DNA of 31,319 bases, taken from assembly GCA_029834535.1 (NCBI GenBank), contig JAQMWT010000448.1:1-31319 (forward strand), read 5' to 3'. Made by a program: the position numbers and the translations under genes. Within the stretch, counting starts at the first letter, position 1. Every line of letters starts with the position of its first letter. Shown piece after piece: positions 11,134 through 20,133 of the stretch. The notes under the pieces are model-generated. The model was not told where the DNA came from and did no database searches. It saw nothing but the letters and a program-made list of their open reading frames with translations. The stretch comes from Chrysophaeum taylorii (lineage: Eukaryota; Sar; Pelagophyceae; Pelagomonadales; Pelagomonadaceae).

Positions 11134-12624
11134 TCAGAATTTGGGTTTGGTCAAAGAGGTGACACTTTGGATACTTTGGGCAAGAGCTTGTGAAACTTCA
11201 AAGAGGGAGGAGTTGGGTTTGGTCAAAAAGGTGACACTTTGGATACTTTGGGCAAGAGCTTGTGAAACTTCAAAGAGGGAGGAGCTTTGGGTTGCAAGGA
11301 TATCGCTTGGTTCTCTTCTATTTCGCAAATGGCAGAAACGGCATCACCCTCAGGAGGTGCATCATGCGATGAAGCTACACATTTGGCGGAGCAATGTTGG
11401 AGAACGAGTCGATGTATGAGTGCGAGGATTCGGTCCAAGATTCGTGGGATGAAATCGCTCAGTTGCAATTCTTCCAAGTGATCTTCAACAAAAAATGGCA
11501 CAATCAACTGGCCATGGTGTAACTCAGCATCTAGTTGAAGAGAAGGGTGCGTGTGGTTTGATTTAGCTCATTGCGGAGCTGAATAAGAGTATCATCAGCG
11601 ACATTGTGCACAAGATCATGCTGATCATTTAATACCAGAGTGAGTCGGTTAAGGACTTCACACATTTTAAACAACGTTACGAGGAGTACGCTTACATTGG
11701 ACGTAGGTGGAAACAGGCGGTGTTCTAGGGTACTGACGTGAAGGCTTTTGCCAAATCGGAGTGTAAGAGAGAATTCTCGGAAGTCAGACATTGTATTTTC
11801 TTGGTTTGTTGATCGACTAGCACTTGAAGACTGTCAGCCCGTTGAGTGAGATGCTCCACATTAGCTGACGGAATCTCAGAGTTTGGTTGGATAAGGTAAC
11901 AGTAGCGGTCTGTGAAGGTGAGTTTGCGGCCAAGGATAAGACCTTAAGCGGGTAGTTTAACGACGTTTCGGTCGAAACTGTAAGTTCAGCGTGTAGTTGA
12001 GCATACTTCGAAGCCAGCAGCTTCGCAAAATCTTTCCGCTCAGTATATGCAAAGGCAGCGGACTGAATGTCATCAAAGACAGATGGCGGCTTGGTTTCGT
12101 CCGAAATTGAGTTATAATCTGCAATATGACGGATGAGCGATCGTGACATAAATTCCATGATGGTAGCATATGCATTTGGCCTAATGCCCGAATACCGCTC
12201 AGTTTGCGAGCGTGCCACAGTAACCAGTGAAGGATAAGTGCTCCAAGTGCAGTCTGGTTCCCTTTTTCAAATTCAGGGGATACGGAACCTGAGATGAGTC
12301 TATGGTGACTGCAGAAGGGAGGACAATGTCAGCGGGTAAATCATGCTGATCGAATATATCCTGTAGGAGAGCAGGAAGCTCAGGGGGAAGGAAGTGGACC
12401 TTGAGTATCGTGGCTCGGAGATGGCCAGCAGGAGACGATTCACAAGGGAAAGACGGAGTAGTAGCATGGTGAGCGAAAACTTGAAAACTACACTTGTTAT
12501 GGTCAGCGTCAAGGCACGCATAGCAAAGAGAGACTGTGATGGAAGAGGTGGGGATGAGCGGGTTAGCCAGGTGGGAAGGACAGGATATATGTTCTGCGAC
12601 AGCCTTTGGAGGTTCGGAGGTCAT
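11134..12624 (-). pseudogene. Broken Cys-rich protein of unknown function, downstream part
   Basis: Four overlapping or adjoining minus frames (12624-12199, 12218-11817, 11791-11531, 11507-11223) follow each other in order, as if one protein were broken by frameshifts. The first holds CYACLDADHNKCSF, a Cys cluster with C-x2-C-x7-C spacing. The rest is helical with heptad-like stretches (DIFDQHDLPADI, DDTLIQLRNELNQ). The first segment continues in frame from 13316-13026 once SINE B is set aside. No family is recognised. It could be a gag or extra 3' frame of the copia remnant to its right, or a captured cellular gene. Confidence 0.45.
11141..11284. repeat. Tandem duplication of a 72-bp unit
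   Basis: Bases 11141-11212 and 11213-11284 are identical except for one base. Since 72 is divisible by three, the minus-strand reading gains a duplicated 24-residue block around SLFEVSQALAQSIQSVT without a frame change. The near identity means the duplication is recent. Confidence 0.9.
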
Positions 12625-12637
12625 CTTCTTTTTGTAC

Positions 12638-12648
12638 GTTACTCCATC
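12638..12648. repeat. Target-site duplication of SINE B, left copy (11 bp)
   Basis: GTTACTCCATC here recurs exactly at 13015-13025, on either side of SINE copy B. Confidence 0.8.
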
Positions 12649-13014
12649 CTTACCCTGATCGCCGACCGCGTGGTTGCGATGGAGGACGGTGCCTCATGAA
12701 TCCTGAGCCTTGCGAGGGCATCCGCCCTCCCGGCGTAGGTTGGCACCTATTCGCCTCCCGGGCGGGCCGGTTGGCAACCGGAACGTTCGCAGTGGGACGG
12801 GGTATGGCCGGGGGGCACAGACGGAAGGTTATCGACGAGTTGGTTGTCAGTCACATCGCGGTCTCCTCGTCGCATGGCGACAAGCTTGATGATCACTCTC
12901 CGCCGACCCACCTTTCGGCGCCCCTCGTCTACAGGCCCGTGATTCCGGACTGGCTCCTGTCGGTCCGGCCTGGCTCCCATGCTCGGGAGAGGTCTGAAGT
13001 TAGTTAGTTAGTTA
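12649..13014 (+). mobile_element. SINE copy B (366 bp, plus orientation)
   Basis: Head CTTACCCTGATCGCC, body as in copies A, D and E, and tail of (GTTA)n. It differs from copy D at more sites than A does: in the 312-bp internal frame I count about six base differences, nearly all changing an amino acid. It is inserted into the Cys-rich protein. Apart from the SINE and one copy of the target duplication, the flanking minus frame is continuous. Confidence 0.88.
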
Positions 13015-13025
13015 GTTACTCCATC
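13015..13025. repeat. Target-site duplication of SINE B, right copy (11 bp)
   Basis: Second copy of GTTACTCCATC, directly after the (GTTA)n tail of SINE B. The first few bases could also belong to the tail, so the true duplication may be 8-11 bp. Confidence 0.75.
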
Positions 13026-13316
13026 AATAAACTGTGGTACCCCATGATTTCCGAGGCACTGCAAACAATGAAATGAAACCAATTGAGAATCCTTATGGCT
13101 TCCACGTGTGCAGATTGCAGCCTTAATATCAGGAGCAGATGCCAAGGTGACCACCACAGGCGCACGGATAGAAAGGAAGGCAGATAGCTCCATGAAAGCG
13201 AGAGGGTTGTTGGACAAATAAATTGCATCTAAGGCTGACGGTAGTTTAATACGCGCGAAAGGAGCAAGGAAGTTAGTGAGTGGTGTTCTGTACACTTCCT
13301 CGACCGGTAGTTGCAT
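13026..13316 (-). pseudogene. Broken Cys-rich protein of unknown function, upstream part
   Basis: The minus frame from 13316 starts MQLPVEEVYRTPLTNF and contains C-x13-HC-x2-C-x2-H (the ICTRGSHK ... FHCLQCLGNHGV region), a second possible zinc-binding cluster. It stops inside the SINE B tail at about 13008. Past the insertion the same frame goes on at 12637 into the downstream part. The Cys/His content suggests metal or nucleic acid binding, but the family is unknown. It lies directly downstream of the copia RNase H remnant on the same strand. Confidence 0.45.
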
Positions 13317-13352
13317 AGTTGTTGAAATTGAACGTAAGAACGTCGGCGGGTG

Positions 13353-13629
13353 TTAGAGGGGCTGAGAGTTCCGCTCGCATCGATGAAGCAGAGCGAGACA
13401 GCAGCTGGGTAATGTCGTCTCGAGTAGACTTCCTGCGATTTGAGTCTGGGGTGTAGTTAACGACTCAACAGGAGCGAGAGAACGAGGTGGCTCTCGACGT
13501 GCAGTTGATACTCCCCTAGGAAGAGACGGACGAAATGCCGAGTAAGGCATTGGCGACGTGCAAGTAGAGGTAGTGGTCAAAAGAAAGGGCTTGTTTAACG
13601 ACATATCGGTCACCAGGGTTAGCAGTTCG
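13353..13629 (-). pseudogene. Ser/Thr/Pro-rich open frame between copia RNase H and the Cys-rich protein
   Basis: A minus-strand frame containing MSLNKPFLLTTTSTCTS runs to a stop at 13353. It is rich in S, T, P and R with no recognisable domain. Together with the frames on either side it may be the linker of one longer broken protein. The part right of 13641 belongs to SINE C and is not part of this frame's origin. Confidence 0.3.
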
Positions 13630-13641
13630 GTTTCTCCTTGG
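13630..13641. repeat. Target-site duplication of SINE C, left copy (12 bp)
   Basis: GTTTCTCCTTGG here recurs exactly at 13902-13913. Confidence 0.8.
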
Positions 13642-13901
13642 ATCCGCGCTGGGATGGGGTTCGCGCGGTTGAGCAGAACGCGACGGACAGGTCGATTGTT
13701 CGTGGACCTACACGTTCGCGGCCTGCGACGTTTTTGCACGACCTCGCGCAAGACCGTGTGCAGTGGCGGTCCGCCATCAACACTCCTCGCCCCTCGTCTC
13801 TACCCCTACTGCGCGATTTCGCTCTGAGATCCCGTACCAGCTCCTGCCGGTCCGGCCTGGCTCCCATGCTCGGGAGAGGTCTGAAGTTAGTTAGTTAGTT
13901 A
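13642..13901 (+). mobile_element. SINE copy C (260 bp), same 3' tail but a different head
   Basis: The last about 60 bases (GGTCCGGCCTGGCTCCCATG ... GTCTGAA plus (GTTA)n) are almost identical to the end of the A/B/D/E family. The first about 190 bases (ATCCGCGCTGGGATGGGGTT onwards) are unrelated to it. The flanking 12-bp duplication proves independent insertion as a unit. SINE families that share a 3' end usually borrow it from the LINE that copies them. Confidence 0.8.
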
Positions 13902-13913
13902 GTTTCTCCTTGG
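13902..13913. repeat. Target-site duplication of SINE C, right copy (12 bp)
   Basis: Second copy of GTTTCTCCTTGG, at the end of the (GTTA)n tail of SINE C. Confidence 0.8.
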
Positions 13914-14560
13914 GTCGAGTTCGAGTGGACATGGTGCATACCTAGGAGAGAACGAAACGTAGCAAAGTCGGCTGCAAGAGGTTTGGTAGAGCCATCTGCC
14001 ACATTTAACTTGCCAGGGACGTGATGAACGCGGATCTTTTGCATGCGACATATTCCCTGATCTTGAACCAGCGAGTAGATAAAGCTTTGCTTCGGGAAGA
14101 GCTGTCAGGATTGTTAGAAATGTGTACGGTTGAAGCATTGTCTGACAGGAGTGGTAGGCTTCTGATAAATCGCATATCCTCAGCTATAGGGTTGTTGTCT
14201 GCATCGAAATCGGTTGGAGGATCCTTATCTGCGTGCGTGTTATTGAAGAATGTGGGATTAACCACAAAGGCGAGTTCGAGCAGTAGCTTGCGGAGCCAGA
14301 CTGCTTCATCAGCGCAGATGCTCAGAGCAATGAGCTCTGCTTCATGTGTAGAGCATGAAACGATGGGCTGTAGTTTGCTTTTCCAGCAGACAAGGCAGTT
14401 GACGAGGTAGAATACAAAACCTGTGGTTGATTTCCTGTCTTCTTGAGCAAGGGATGGGGCGTTGTCAGCATCAACCATGGCGACAAGAGGGTCAAATTTG
14501 CCAACGGCCATGTCTCTTTCTTGGTAATCAACTACCGTCATTGGCCGAGCCGTTCCAACT
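13914..14560 (-). pseudogene. Ty1/copia RNase H domain remnant
   Basis: The minus frame reads DADNAPSLAQEDRKSTTGFVF, then VCWKSKLQPIVSCSTHEAEL, then LLSDNASTVHISNNP and RSKALSTRWFKIREYV. These are the hallmarks of the copia RNase H that ends the Pol polyprotein, with the acidic residues D, E and D visible in DADN, HEAEL and SDNAS. After a frameshift near 14030 the end continues as HHVPGKLNVADGSTKPLAAD, the copia 'H-V-P-x-x-x-N-x-A-D-x-x-T-K-P-L' signature. No reverse transcriptase is left upstream, so most of Pol has been deleted. Confidence 0.85.
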
Positions 14561-14579
14561 AGGTGGCCGTTACAACGTC

Positions 14580-14735
14580 CCGAAAAATTATGATCCCAGA
14601 AAATCAAACCCAACCAACCAGGCAAAAATTTTTGGCCCTAGAAAGCCAAACCCAACCAACCAGACGAACGCAATCAACCTGGGCAATCCAACCAAACCAA
14701 CCGCCAAACCAACCAAAAACCAACATCCAGCGTTC
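14580..14735. repeat. Low-complexity CCAACC-rich repeat
   Basis: AAACCCAACCAACCAG occurs twice (about 14608 and 14650), followed by further CCAACCAAACC and CCAAACCAACC units up to 14730. It lies where the copia reverse transcriptase would be expected, so it may mark the deletion or a repair junction. Confidence 0.65.
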
Positions 14736-14760
14736 TCGGTCGCGTCGTCTTCTGGGGCCC

Positions 14761-15126
14761 TCAAGACACGTGCGCCGTTCCTTCAGAGCGACGCGCATGA
14801 TTGTGACAAAAAATCTTGGCATGGAGATGATAAAGACGTTCTGAGTTGCTCCCCTCCCATTCGTACGGCGGCATGGCGACGACCGGGGCTCTAGCACCCG
14901 CCGTGGGACCAAGAAAGAAAGGCTCAATCGACGGTTTTGCATGTCGCTTCGTCGTAGACGGTGCAGCGGCGTCAGCCGGAGGCGCCGCCGCCGTTGTCGT
15001 CGTTGGTGCCGGAGCTGGCGCCGGGGCTGGTGCCGTTGCAGGTGCTGGCGCTTGCGGCGGCGCAGGCTCAGCGTTTTTCTTTAGGATTTCCTCGACGGCA
15101 GCGTCGTACATCTCCTGGGTCAGCAA
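14761..15126 (-). pseudogene. Possible gag N-terminus with Ala/Pro linker
   Basis: The minus frame starts MLTQEMYDAAVEEILKKNAEP, followed by about 30 residues of alternating A/P and T, and later MPPYEWEGSN. The short amphipathic helix followed by a disordered linker resembles the start of retrotransposon gag proteins. It sits on the same strand as, and upstream of, the RNase H remnant, with everything between deleted. This is an inference from position and composition. Confidence 0.35.
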
Positions 15127-15138
15127 CTAGAGAACAGT

Positions 15139-15194
15139 AAAAATCACTGTGCCTCTGGTAGAGAAAGTGGCAGTGGTAGTGCTGCCTTTCGTCC
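15139..15194. repeat. Diverged direct repeat, copy 2 (partner at 10018-10078)
   Basis: AAAAATCACTGTG, GGTAGAGAA and GGCAGTGGTAGTG occur as in 10018-10078. This copy is immediately upstream of the gag-like start codon on the minus strand, the place where a 5' LTR would end. Confidence 0.5.
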
Positions 15195-15745
15195 AGTCCT
15201 CTAACGACACAAAGAGCAGCACGGTGTTCGACACAGCGATTTTGGGGTTGTTAGTGTGAGTGTGAGGTCAAGGGGGGGGGTCCTAACCCTAAATGGAATT
15301 TTCTATCTCTACGCCCTCGCAGATTGAACTCGGTGATGAGCGAAATCTAGGACAAACAAAACAAATGTCTGGCCAAAGACAAATAGATGTTGAGTCGTGA
15401 GGAGGCGTGAAGGAAAGTGTGCGAAGTGCATGAGAGAGATAGAGTAGAGCGGAATAGCAGGTGAGTGTGAGTGAGAAAGGAGAAAGAGCGCGAAGTTGAA
15501 TGGGGAATAGGTTGAGAGGGGAAGCAAAATAAAAAGGATATTGCAAGAAGAGCTGGATGATCAAGAAAGGAAAAAGCATCGATCGTCAGTAAAAAGAAAA
15601 GTGGAGGGAGATGCTAAGAGGATACGTGGAGGAAAATGCGAGGTAGGCTAATGATGAAGTATGGCGAATTCTGTTCGAGAGATCAGATCATCATCTTGTC
15701 CAGTGGGTAATGAGATAGGGGACGGTGCGTGCCGGTGGATAAATC
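15195..15745. other. Purine-rich top strand without a recognised gene
   Basis: The plus strand is dominated by G and A (for example 15411-15500, repeated gagtg/gagaaag). A G run followed by CCTAACCCTAAA lies at 15271-15292. I see no convincing coding frame. Confidence 0.5.
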
Positions 15746-16461
15746 CTAAGTGGCTTGGGGATCATCGGAGTAGAGCGGGTGGTCTAACGAATAATGACAG
15801 GAGGGATCATGGGTCAGGTAGTCGGGAATTGTGCAGCAGACCAATGGTTGATCGAAAGGCGAATAGTGAAAGTGGCCGTAGGGATGAGATTCTATTGTGA
15901 CTAAAGTTTTGCTAGTAAAGGTTTGACGATGTGACGGAGCGCCAGCGTGATCCCATGAAGAGATATGACCATTTAACCAAATCGGTTTCGACATGGTAAG
16001 GCAATCGTCGTAATGAGAGCGTGTAAGGCGGAGCTGTTCCTGGAAGATGAGAGAACCAGAATTGCCTGTCACATACGTGTCGAAGCTGTCGTCCTGAGTG
16101 TAGCGTAGGACAGCTGAATCTAGGCTATGAGCGTGTAAAGTAATGTGCGATAACGATATCGTGATAAAGTTGTCTTGGGTTTTGGCCATAAATTTGAAAA
16201 CTCTAAATTTGCTGTAGACTTGGGGTTGTAGTCTCGTGTAAGTCGCCAGCTGCTATCATCGAAAGATGATTGGGCGGAGACTGAGGTTTGCGAGTGTATC
16301 GCGTATGATGGTGGATACAGGCGTGTGTCCTCTGCTGAAGGGTCAGTGCCCTGTGCAGAAAATGCAGAAGAGTCGGGCAACAGAAGAAAATGCCTGAAGG
16401 CGATGGACTGCTTGAAGATAGTGTCCGTGCCAGAGGGGGGTAACTTCAAAGGTATGGTCAA
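15746..16461 (-). CDS. Hypothetical open frames of unknown function
   Basis: Two overlapping minus frames (16461-16120 and 16189-15746) have complex composition, e.g. SGSLIFQEQLRLTRSHYDDC and PIWLNGHISSWDHAG. They could be the broken continuation of the long frame at 16704-19700. No domain is recognised. The strand is G-poor when read as the coding strand, which by itself lengthens open frames, so reality as a gene is doubtful. Confidence 0.25.
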
Positions 16462-16703
16462 AGTCGCATCTTTCGTGTTCTATTCGACAAAGTAATCCTG
16501 AACTGTGACAATCGACTGATCCAGTATTCATTTCATGTCCGGAGTCGTTTCACCAGAATCAAACTTCCCTTGATGTACAAGCGCGAGGGAGCGTGGTGCA
16601 TCCCTGGTGAATCGTGCAGTGACTGAAAGGGGAGACATTCGACAGGAGGGTGTCGTCGATATGCGAGAGCTGTACAGTATACAACGTGTAGGAAGCGCGT
16701 GTT

Positions 16704-19493
16704 TCAAGAGAGGATTAGTCTGTGGACGGGGGATGTCCGAAGAATGAACATGATGTGAGGTCCTGTCCATAATGCGAGAACTGTCCGGCAATGAGTCATG
16801 CGAGATGTGGCTAGCAGCGAATGTGTGGGAATGAAGAAGTGGATAAGCATGGCAGTTAACTTCCCTTGATTCGTAACACAACTGGGTGGGGCTAGCGGTG
16901 TGCGGCAGTGACATTCGGTGGAATGCTGAGAGCAGAGCGCGTGTCCAACCTGTGGAGTTTGGGGGTTATCCTCGCGGGTGCTACGGAAAGTGTCGACTGG
17001 GTGCGAATAGCAATGGCGGCTGTTGGGCTCAGAGTTCTGCAAGATGGAACATGCAGTGTGAACGGAGAGGAGCGAACCGAGTGCGTCATAAGAGCGTAAT
17101 ACGCTAGTGCAGTCTGAGCTGTGCCCGAAGCATGATTCTGATAACAATGTCGACAGATGCAAGATATGATCAGAACTGGACGAGGATTTCGCGTGAAGTT
17201 GTGTTGTAACCGAACCATAGTGGTGCAGAGCTTCAACGTCAAGCATGGTGCTGGGAGGGACGTGAAAAGAGGTGAGCAAAGGACTCTGCGTGCGGCTATC
17301 ATTTGGTGGCGGGCATTTATTGCGCGAGACTGGCGATAACTGCGACGTGTGGCTTTGGCGTGATAGAACTTCGTTTGCATATGGCAGCACGCTGGATAAA
17401 GTCGAGCGAGGGTGGAATGCTGAAATTTGAGAGGTGTGACCTGCGAGAGACTGACGGAAGAGCGTGGGTGTCTCTGAATTGCACTGATGACGGAACTTAG
17501 TGTCATCACAAATCGTCGGGGATTTGGTCGTCGGGAGTCGCGTTGAAGCGGGGAGGAGCGACGAATACTCATCAGGTCTTGGCGTGTGACAGAGGTCCTT
17601 AGAAAGAGGGACTTCGGTACGTGCCTTGAATTGAGTTCCGATGTAGCCAGAGTAGCCATAGGAGGCATGACTGATACGAATCGAAACGAATCTTGTCGTC
17701 GGTAGAAAACTAATGCGCCCTCGTAATTCGAACTGGGTAAAATTTTCGAATTGCCGGTGAGACGGAGAGACCATGGTTGCGGAACGAGCGCAGAGCCGAG
17801 CGGCGGTCTGAGGGGGCGCGTCGGCGGTGGCTGAGACGACAGTGTTCTGCTTATCTTGAATCAAAAGGTGTTCGGGCAGCGTACTGTGCGACAAGCGAGC
17901 GAGCATCTCAGTTGACTGTGAGTGTACCATGGGGATGGCGCAATGTTCGTAGTCTAAACCGAGAGGGGCCGTGAGCGTGCCGTCGCGAGTGCATTGTAGC
18001 CTGTGCGGTGTCTGGGCTTTAATCGGAATATGACATATGACGTCATACAAAGCGATGGGAGCTGAATCAGACGTGGTGGGACTGGCTAGTAGTGCCGGGA
18101 GCAGCATGTCGGGGGTGGCGCTCAGAGATGAGGGTGGAACGCAGTCCACTCCTATCTTGGTTGCCGTGTGTCGCGGTACTATGGGCGTGAACAAATGACA
18201 TGAAGCAAATGCGTGTGTCCCAAACGAGAATGCGGTTATAGTCGCATGGGGAGGTTTCATTTTGTCTCTGCTGCAGTAAAATGCTTTGGAGGAAACCAAT
18301 GGAGAAACCATGAGCACATGGGTGGCGTCTGGTGGCCAAAGTTCCTGTGGGAGTGGTTGAGGTGACTCCAAAGTAGGATCCCTTCTTGGGTATGACTCAA
18401 GCGTTGCGATGATTTCATGCTCGAGATCATTGTCGTCCATTATATGACTTGAGGTGGTCGCGAATGAGCGATACGTCGACCTGGTGTCAGGGGAGACCGA
18501 GGTGGTGCAGTGACCTGACTGGCTGAGGTAGCCGTGCTGGTAAGATTCCAGCAGGTGCGCATAACTCTGCAGAGTGCTGACATTGGCTTGTGCCTGATCT
18601 GCAGTCGTGCAGGGAGGCGAGATCGTCTGTGCTAACACGAATTGCAGCGACAGGTTAGGGTCAGGTGCCTGGGAGGCTGAAAGGCGGCCTTTGTCTTCCA
18701 GAGGCGAAGGGAACAAGCAAAGCTGTAGCTTCGTCTCGTCGTGATCGGATAGGCGCAATGAGCTTGTGCGCATGATCGTGGTGCGCTTACCTGTGTCTTC
18801 ATGATGTACCTTTGTGTCTTGTGGTGGTGCTTCTGCGAGCGGGACATTTCTTAGGGATTGGTCAATCGGATGGGGTGCATCAGTTATGAATGAGACAGGA
18901 GCCAGTAGCAGTGCGAGGTCAGGTGACAGAACGTGTGCGTGGTCGAGTGATTGAGCGTTGGACCTGAGCATCGTCTGCATAGTCTGGAACCGTGTTGTGC
19001 AGTTGGTTTGCGTTCTCTCGTCTGCTACATCAATGAGCTGGCTGGTGTAGCTGGCCGTTGTGGTCTTATCTTTCGTCTTGTCGTCCAATAGAGACTGCGA
19101 GATAGTACTGGTTGCTATGTGCGAGATTATGAGTAGCTGTTGAGCAGCTGTTGAGAATTGAGTGCTTTCTTGTCTGGCAGTTTCTGTGGCTTTGGAGTTC
19201 CAGAGACATGATTGCGCAGCTTCAGACGTCTCGGCGTTGGGGATTGCCATAAAGTAACTCGTTAGTTCAAAGTCGGACGTCGGAAAATGCATCGAAAGAC
19301 CTGTGAGGTCACCAATTGAAATACGCCCTCGTAAGGCGTGCGCGACGTGGTGCGGGCGCGAGCGACTTATGTTGGTGATTTGAAGGTCGCGAGATACGTT
19401 GCGGCGCGAAGCGTTGGTGGAAATGACGAGTGTCGTGGTGTTAGAGGCGGTGACGCGGATAGCATCGAAAAGCGTGTCATGCTCCAAGAGCAA
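16704..19493 (-). CDS. Very long open frame (929 codons or more), function unknown
   Basis: The minus strand is open for 929 codons. If codons upstream of 19493 are included it stays open to about 19690 (near 1000 codons), though no ATG opens it. The product is rich in Ser, Thr, His, Pro and Leu. The first 600 residues look protein-like (LFDAIRVTASNTTTLVIST, FELTSYFMAIPNAE, APIALYDVICHIPIKAQTP), and later parts are of simpler composition. LRGRIS occurs twice, about 530 residues apart. I see no signal peptide, membrane span or catalytic motif. Against a real gene: a second minus frame is open for 258 codons inside it, and the coding strand is G-poor, which makes TAG and TGA rare. It may be the body of an unknown element. 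Confidence 0.35.
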   Translation of the reverse strand: MLLEHDTLFDAIRVTASNTTTLVISTNASRRNVSRDLQITNISRSRPHHVAHALRGRISIGDLTGLSMHFPTSDFELTSYFMAIPNAETSEAAQSCLWNSKATETARQESTQFSTAAQQLLIISHIATSTISQSLLDDKTKDKTTTASYTSQLIDVADERTQTNCTTRFQTMQTMLRSNAQSLDHAHVLSPDLALLLAPVSFITDAPHPIDQSLRNVPLAEAPPQDTKVHHEDTGKRTTIMRTSSLRLSDHDETKLQLCLFPSPLEDKGRLSASQAPDPNLSLQFVLAQTISPPCTTADQAQANVSTLQSYAHLLESYQHGYLSQSGHCTTSVSPDTRSTYRSFATTSSHIMDDNDLEHEIIATLESYPRRDPTLESPQPLPQELWPPDATHVLMVSPLVSSKAFYCSRDKMKPPHATITAFSFGTHAFASCHLFTPIVPRHTATKIGVDCVPPSSLSATPDMLLPALLASPTTSDSAPIALYDVICHIPIKAQTPHRLQCTRDGTLTAPLGLDYEHCAIPMVHSQSTEMLARLSHSTLPEHLLIQDKQNTVVSATADAPPQTAARLCARSATMVSPSHRQFENFTQFELRGRISFLPTTRFVSIRISHASYGYSGYIGTQFKARTEVPLSKDLCHTPRPDEYSSLLPASTRLPTTKSPTICDDTKFRHQCNSETPTLFRQSLAGHTSQISAFHPRSTLSSVLPYANEVLSRQSHTSQLSPVSRNKCPPPNDSRTQSPLLTSFHVPPSTMLDVEALHHYGSVTTQLHAKSSSSSDHILHLSTLLSESCFGHSSDCTSVLRSYDALGSLLSVHTACSILQNSEPNSRHCYSHPVDTFRSTREDNPQTPQVGHALCSQHSTECHCRTPLAPPSCVTNQGKLTAMLIHFFIPTHSLLATSRMTHCRTVLALWTGPHIMFILRTSPVHRLILS

Positions 19494-19825
19494 AAGCGCC
19501 TGATGCGGGTGGTCCGAAATAAGGACGAAATGAGTGTGGCTCGCGGCTGACCTGTCTGCAAGGTAGGGTAGATGGGCGCGTGAGCTGAGATCCCGTGGTG
19601 GGGAGTATCCGGCCTGAAATGCTTGGGGTCCAGTGCGGGAATTCGAAAAGAGGGGTCGCCGAAGGAGAGTGCAGTTGAACCAAAGGCGATGAAAGGGTCA
19701 GTCCTGCTGGGTGCATTCTCAATAGCGGAGATGCTGGGACCAGAGCAGTGAGTGCCGTAGTGACCAGGGTTGCCCTTAGGCGTGTAGAGCATTCGAAGGT
19801 GCGGGCATGTGACATGCGTCCTCAA
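19367..19825 (-). CDS. Hypothetical open frame overlapping the start of the long frame
   Basis: A 152-codon minus frame starts with an ATG at about 19825 and overlaps the upstream end of the long frame in another register. It contains GHYGTHCSGPSISAIENAPS and FGDPSFRIPALDPKHF. It could be the real N-terminal part of the same gene before a frameshift, or a composition artefact. Confidence 0.25.
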   Translation of the reverse strand: MRTHVTCPHLRMLYTPKGNPGHYGTHCSGPSISAIENAPSRTDPFIAFGSTALSFGDPSFRIPALDPKHFRPDTPHHGISAHAPIYPTLQTGQPRATLISSLFRTTRIRRFCSWSMTRFSMLSASPPLTPRHSSFPPTLRAATYLATFKSPT

Positions 19826-20133
19826 ATGAGGAGTGACGTGCTGAGCGATAAGACGCTTTTGAGGGAGGCAACGTACGTAGGCAACGTACGTGACTTGGGT
19901 GATTGTTTGTGGTGGAGCCGGCAGCTGACGTGGAACGTTTCACCAGCCTGTCCCAGTGACACGCCACTGACACACCACGCACGCGCCACGCACACGCCAC
20001 GCACGCGCCACGTCGCCTGTCCTGACACTAGGTCACATGCCACGTTCACTTCACACACACATGACACTCATGCGGTTATGAGGCCCATGTTGTTCGTGTT
20101 CTAGCACGACGCTACCACTTCCGCGCGAGTGTC
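19826..20133. other. Spacer upstream of the high-GC copia element, with CACGC repeats
   Basis: Contains a short degenerate tandem repeat of CCACGCACGCG-like units at about 19973-20016 and a direct repeat of 'gcaacgtacgt' at 19868-19890. It should hold the 5' LTR or leader of the copia element that follows, but I could not define LTR ends. Confidence 0.4.

Noticed and set aside
13830..13880. 5S rRNA-like block in the SINE tail (GGTCCGGCCTGGCTCCCATG)
   Set aside because: It recalls the internal control region of 5S rRNA only loosely. Order and spacing of the 5S boxes are not kept.
19973..20016. CRISPR-like array in the CACGC repeat
   Set aside because: Units are about 10 bp, degenerate and have no spacers, and the window is eukaryotic.
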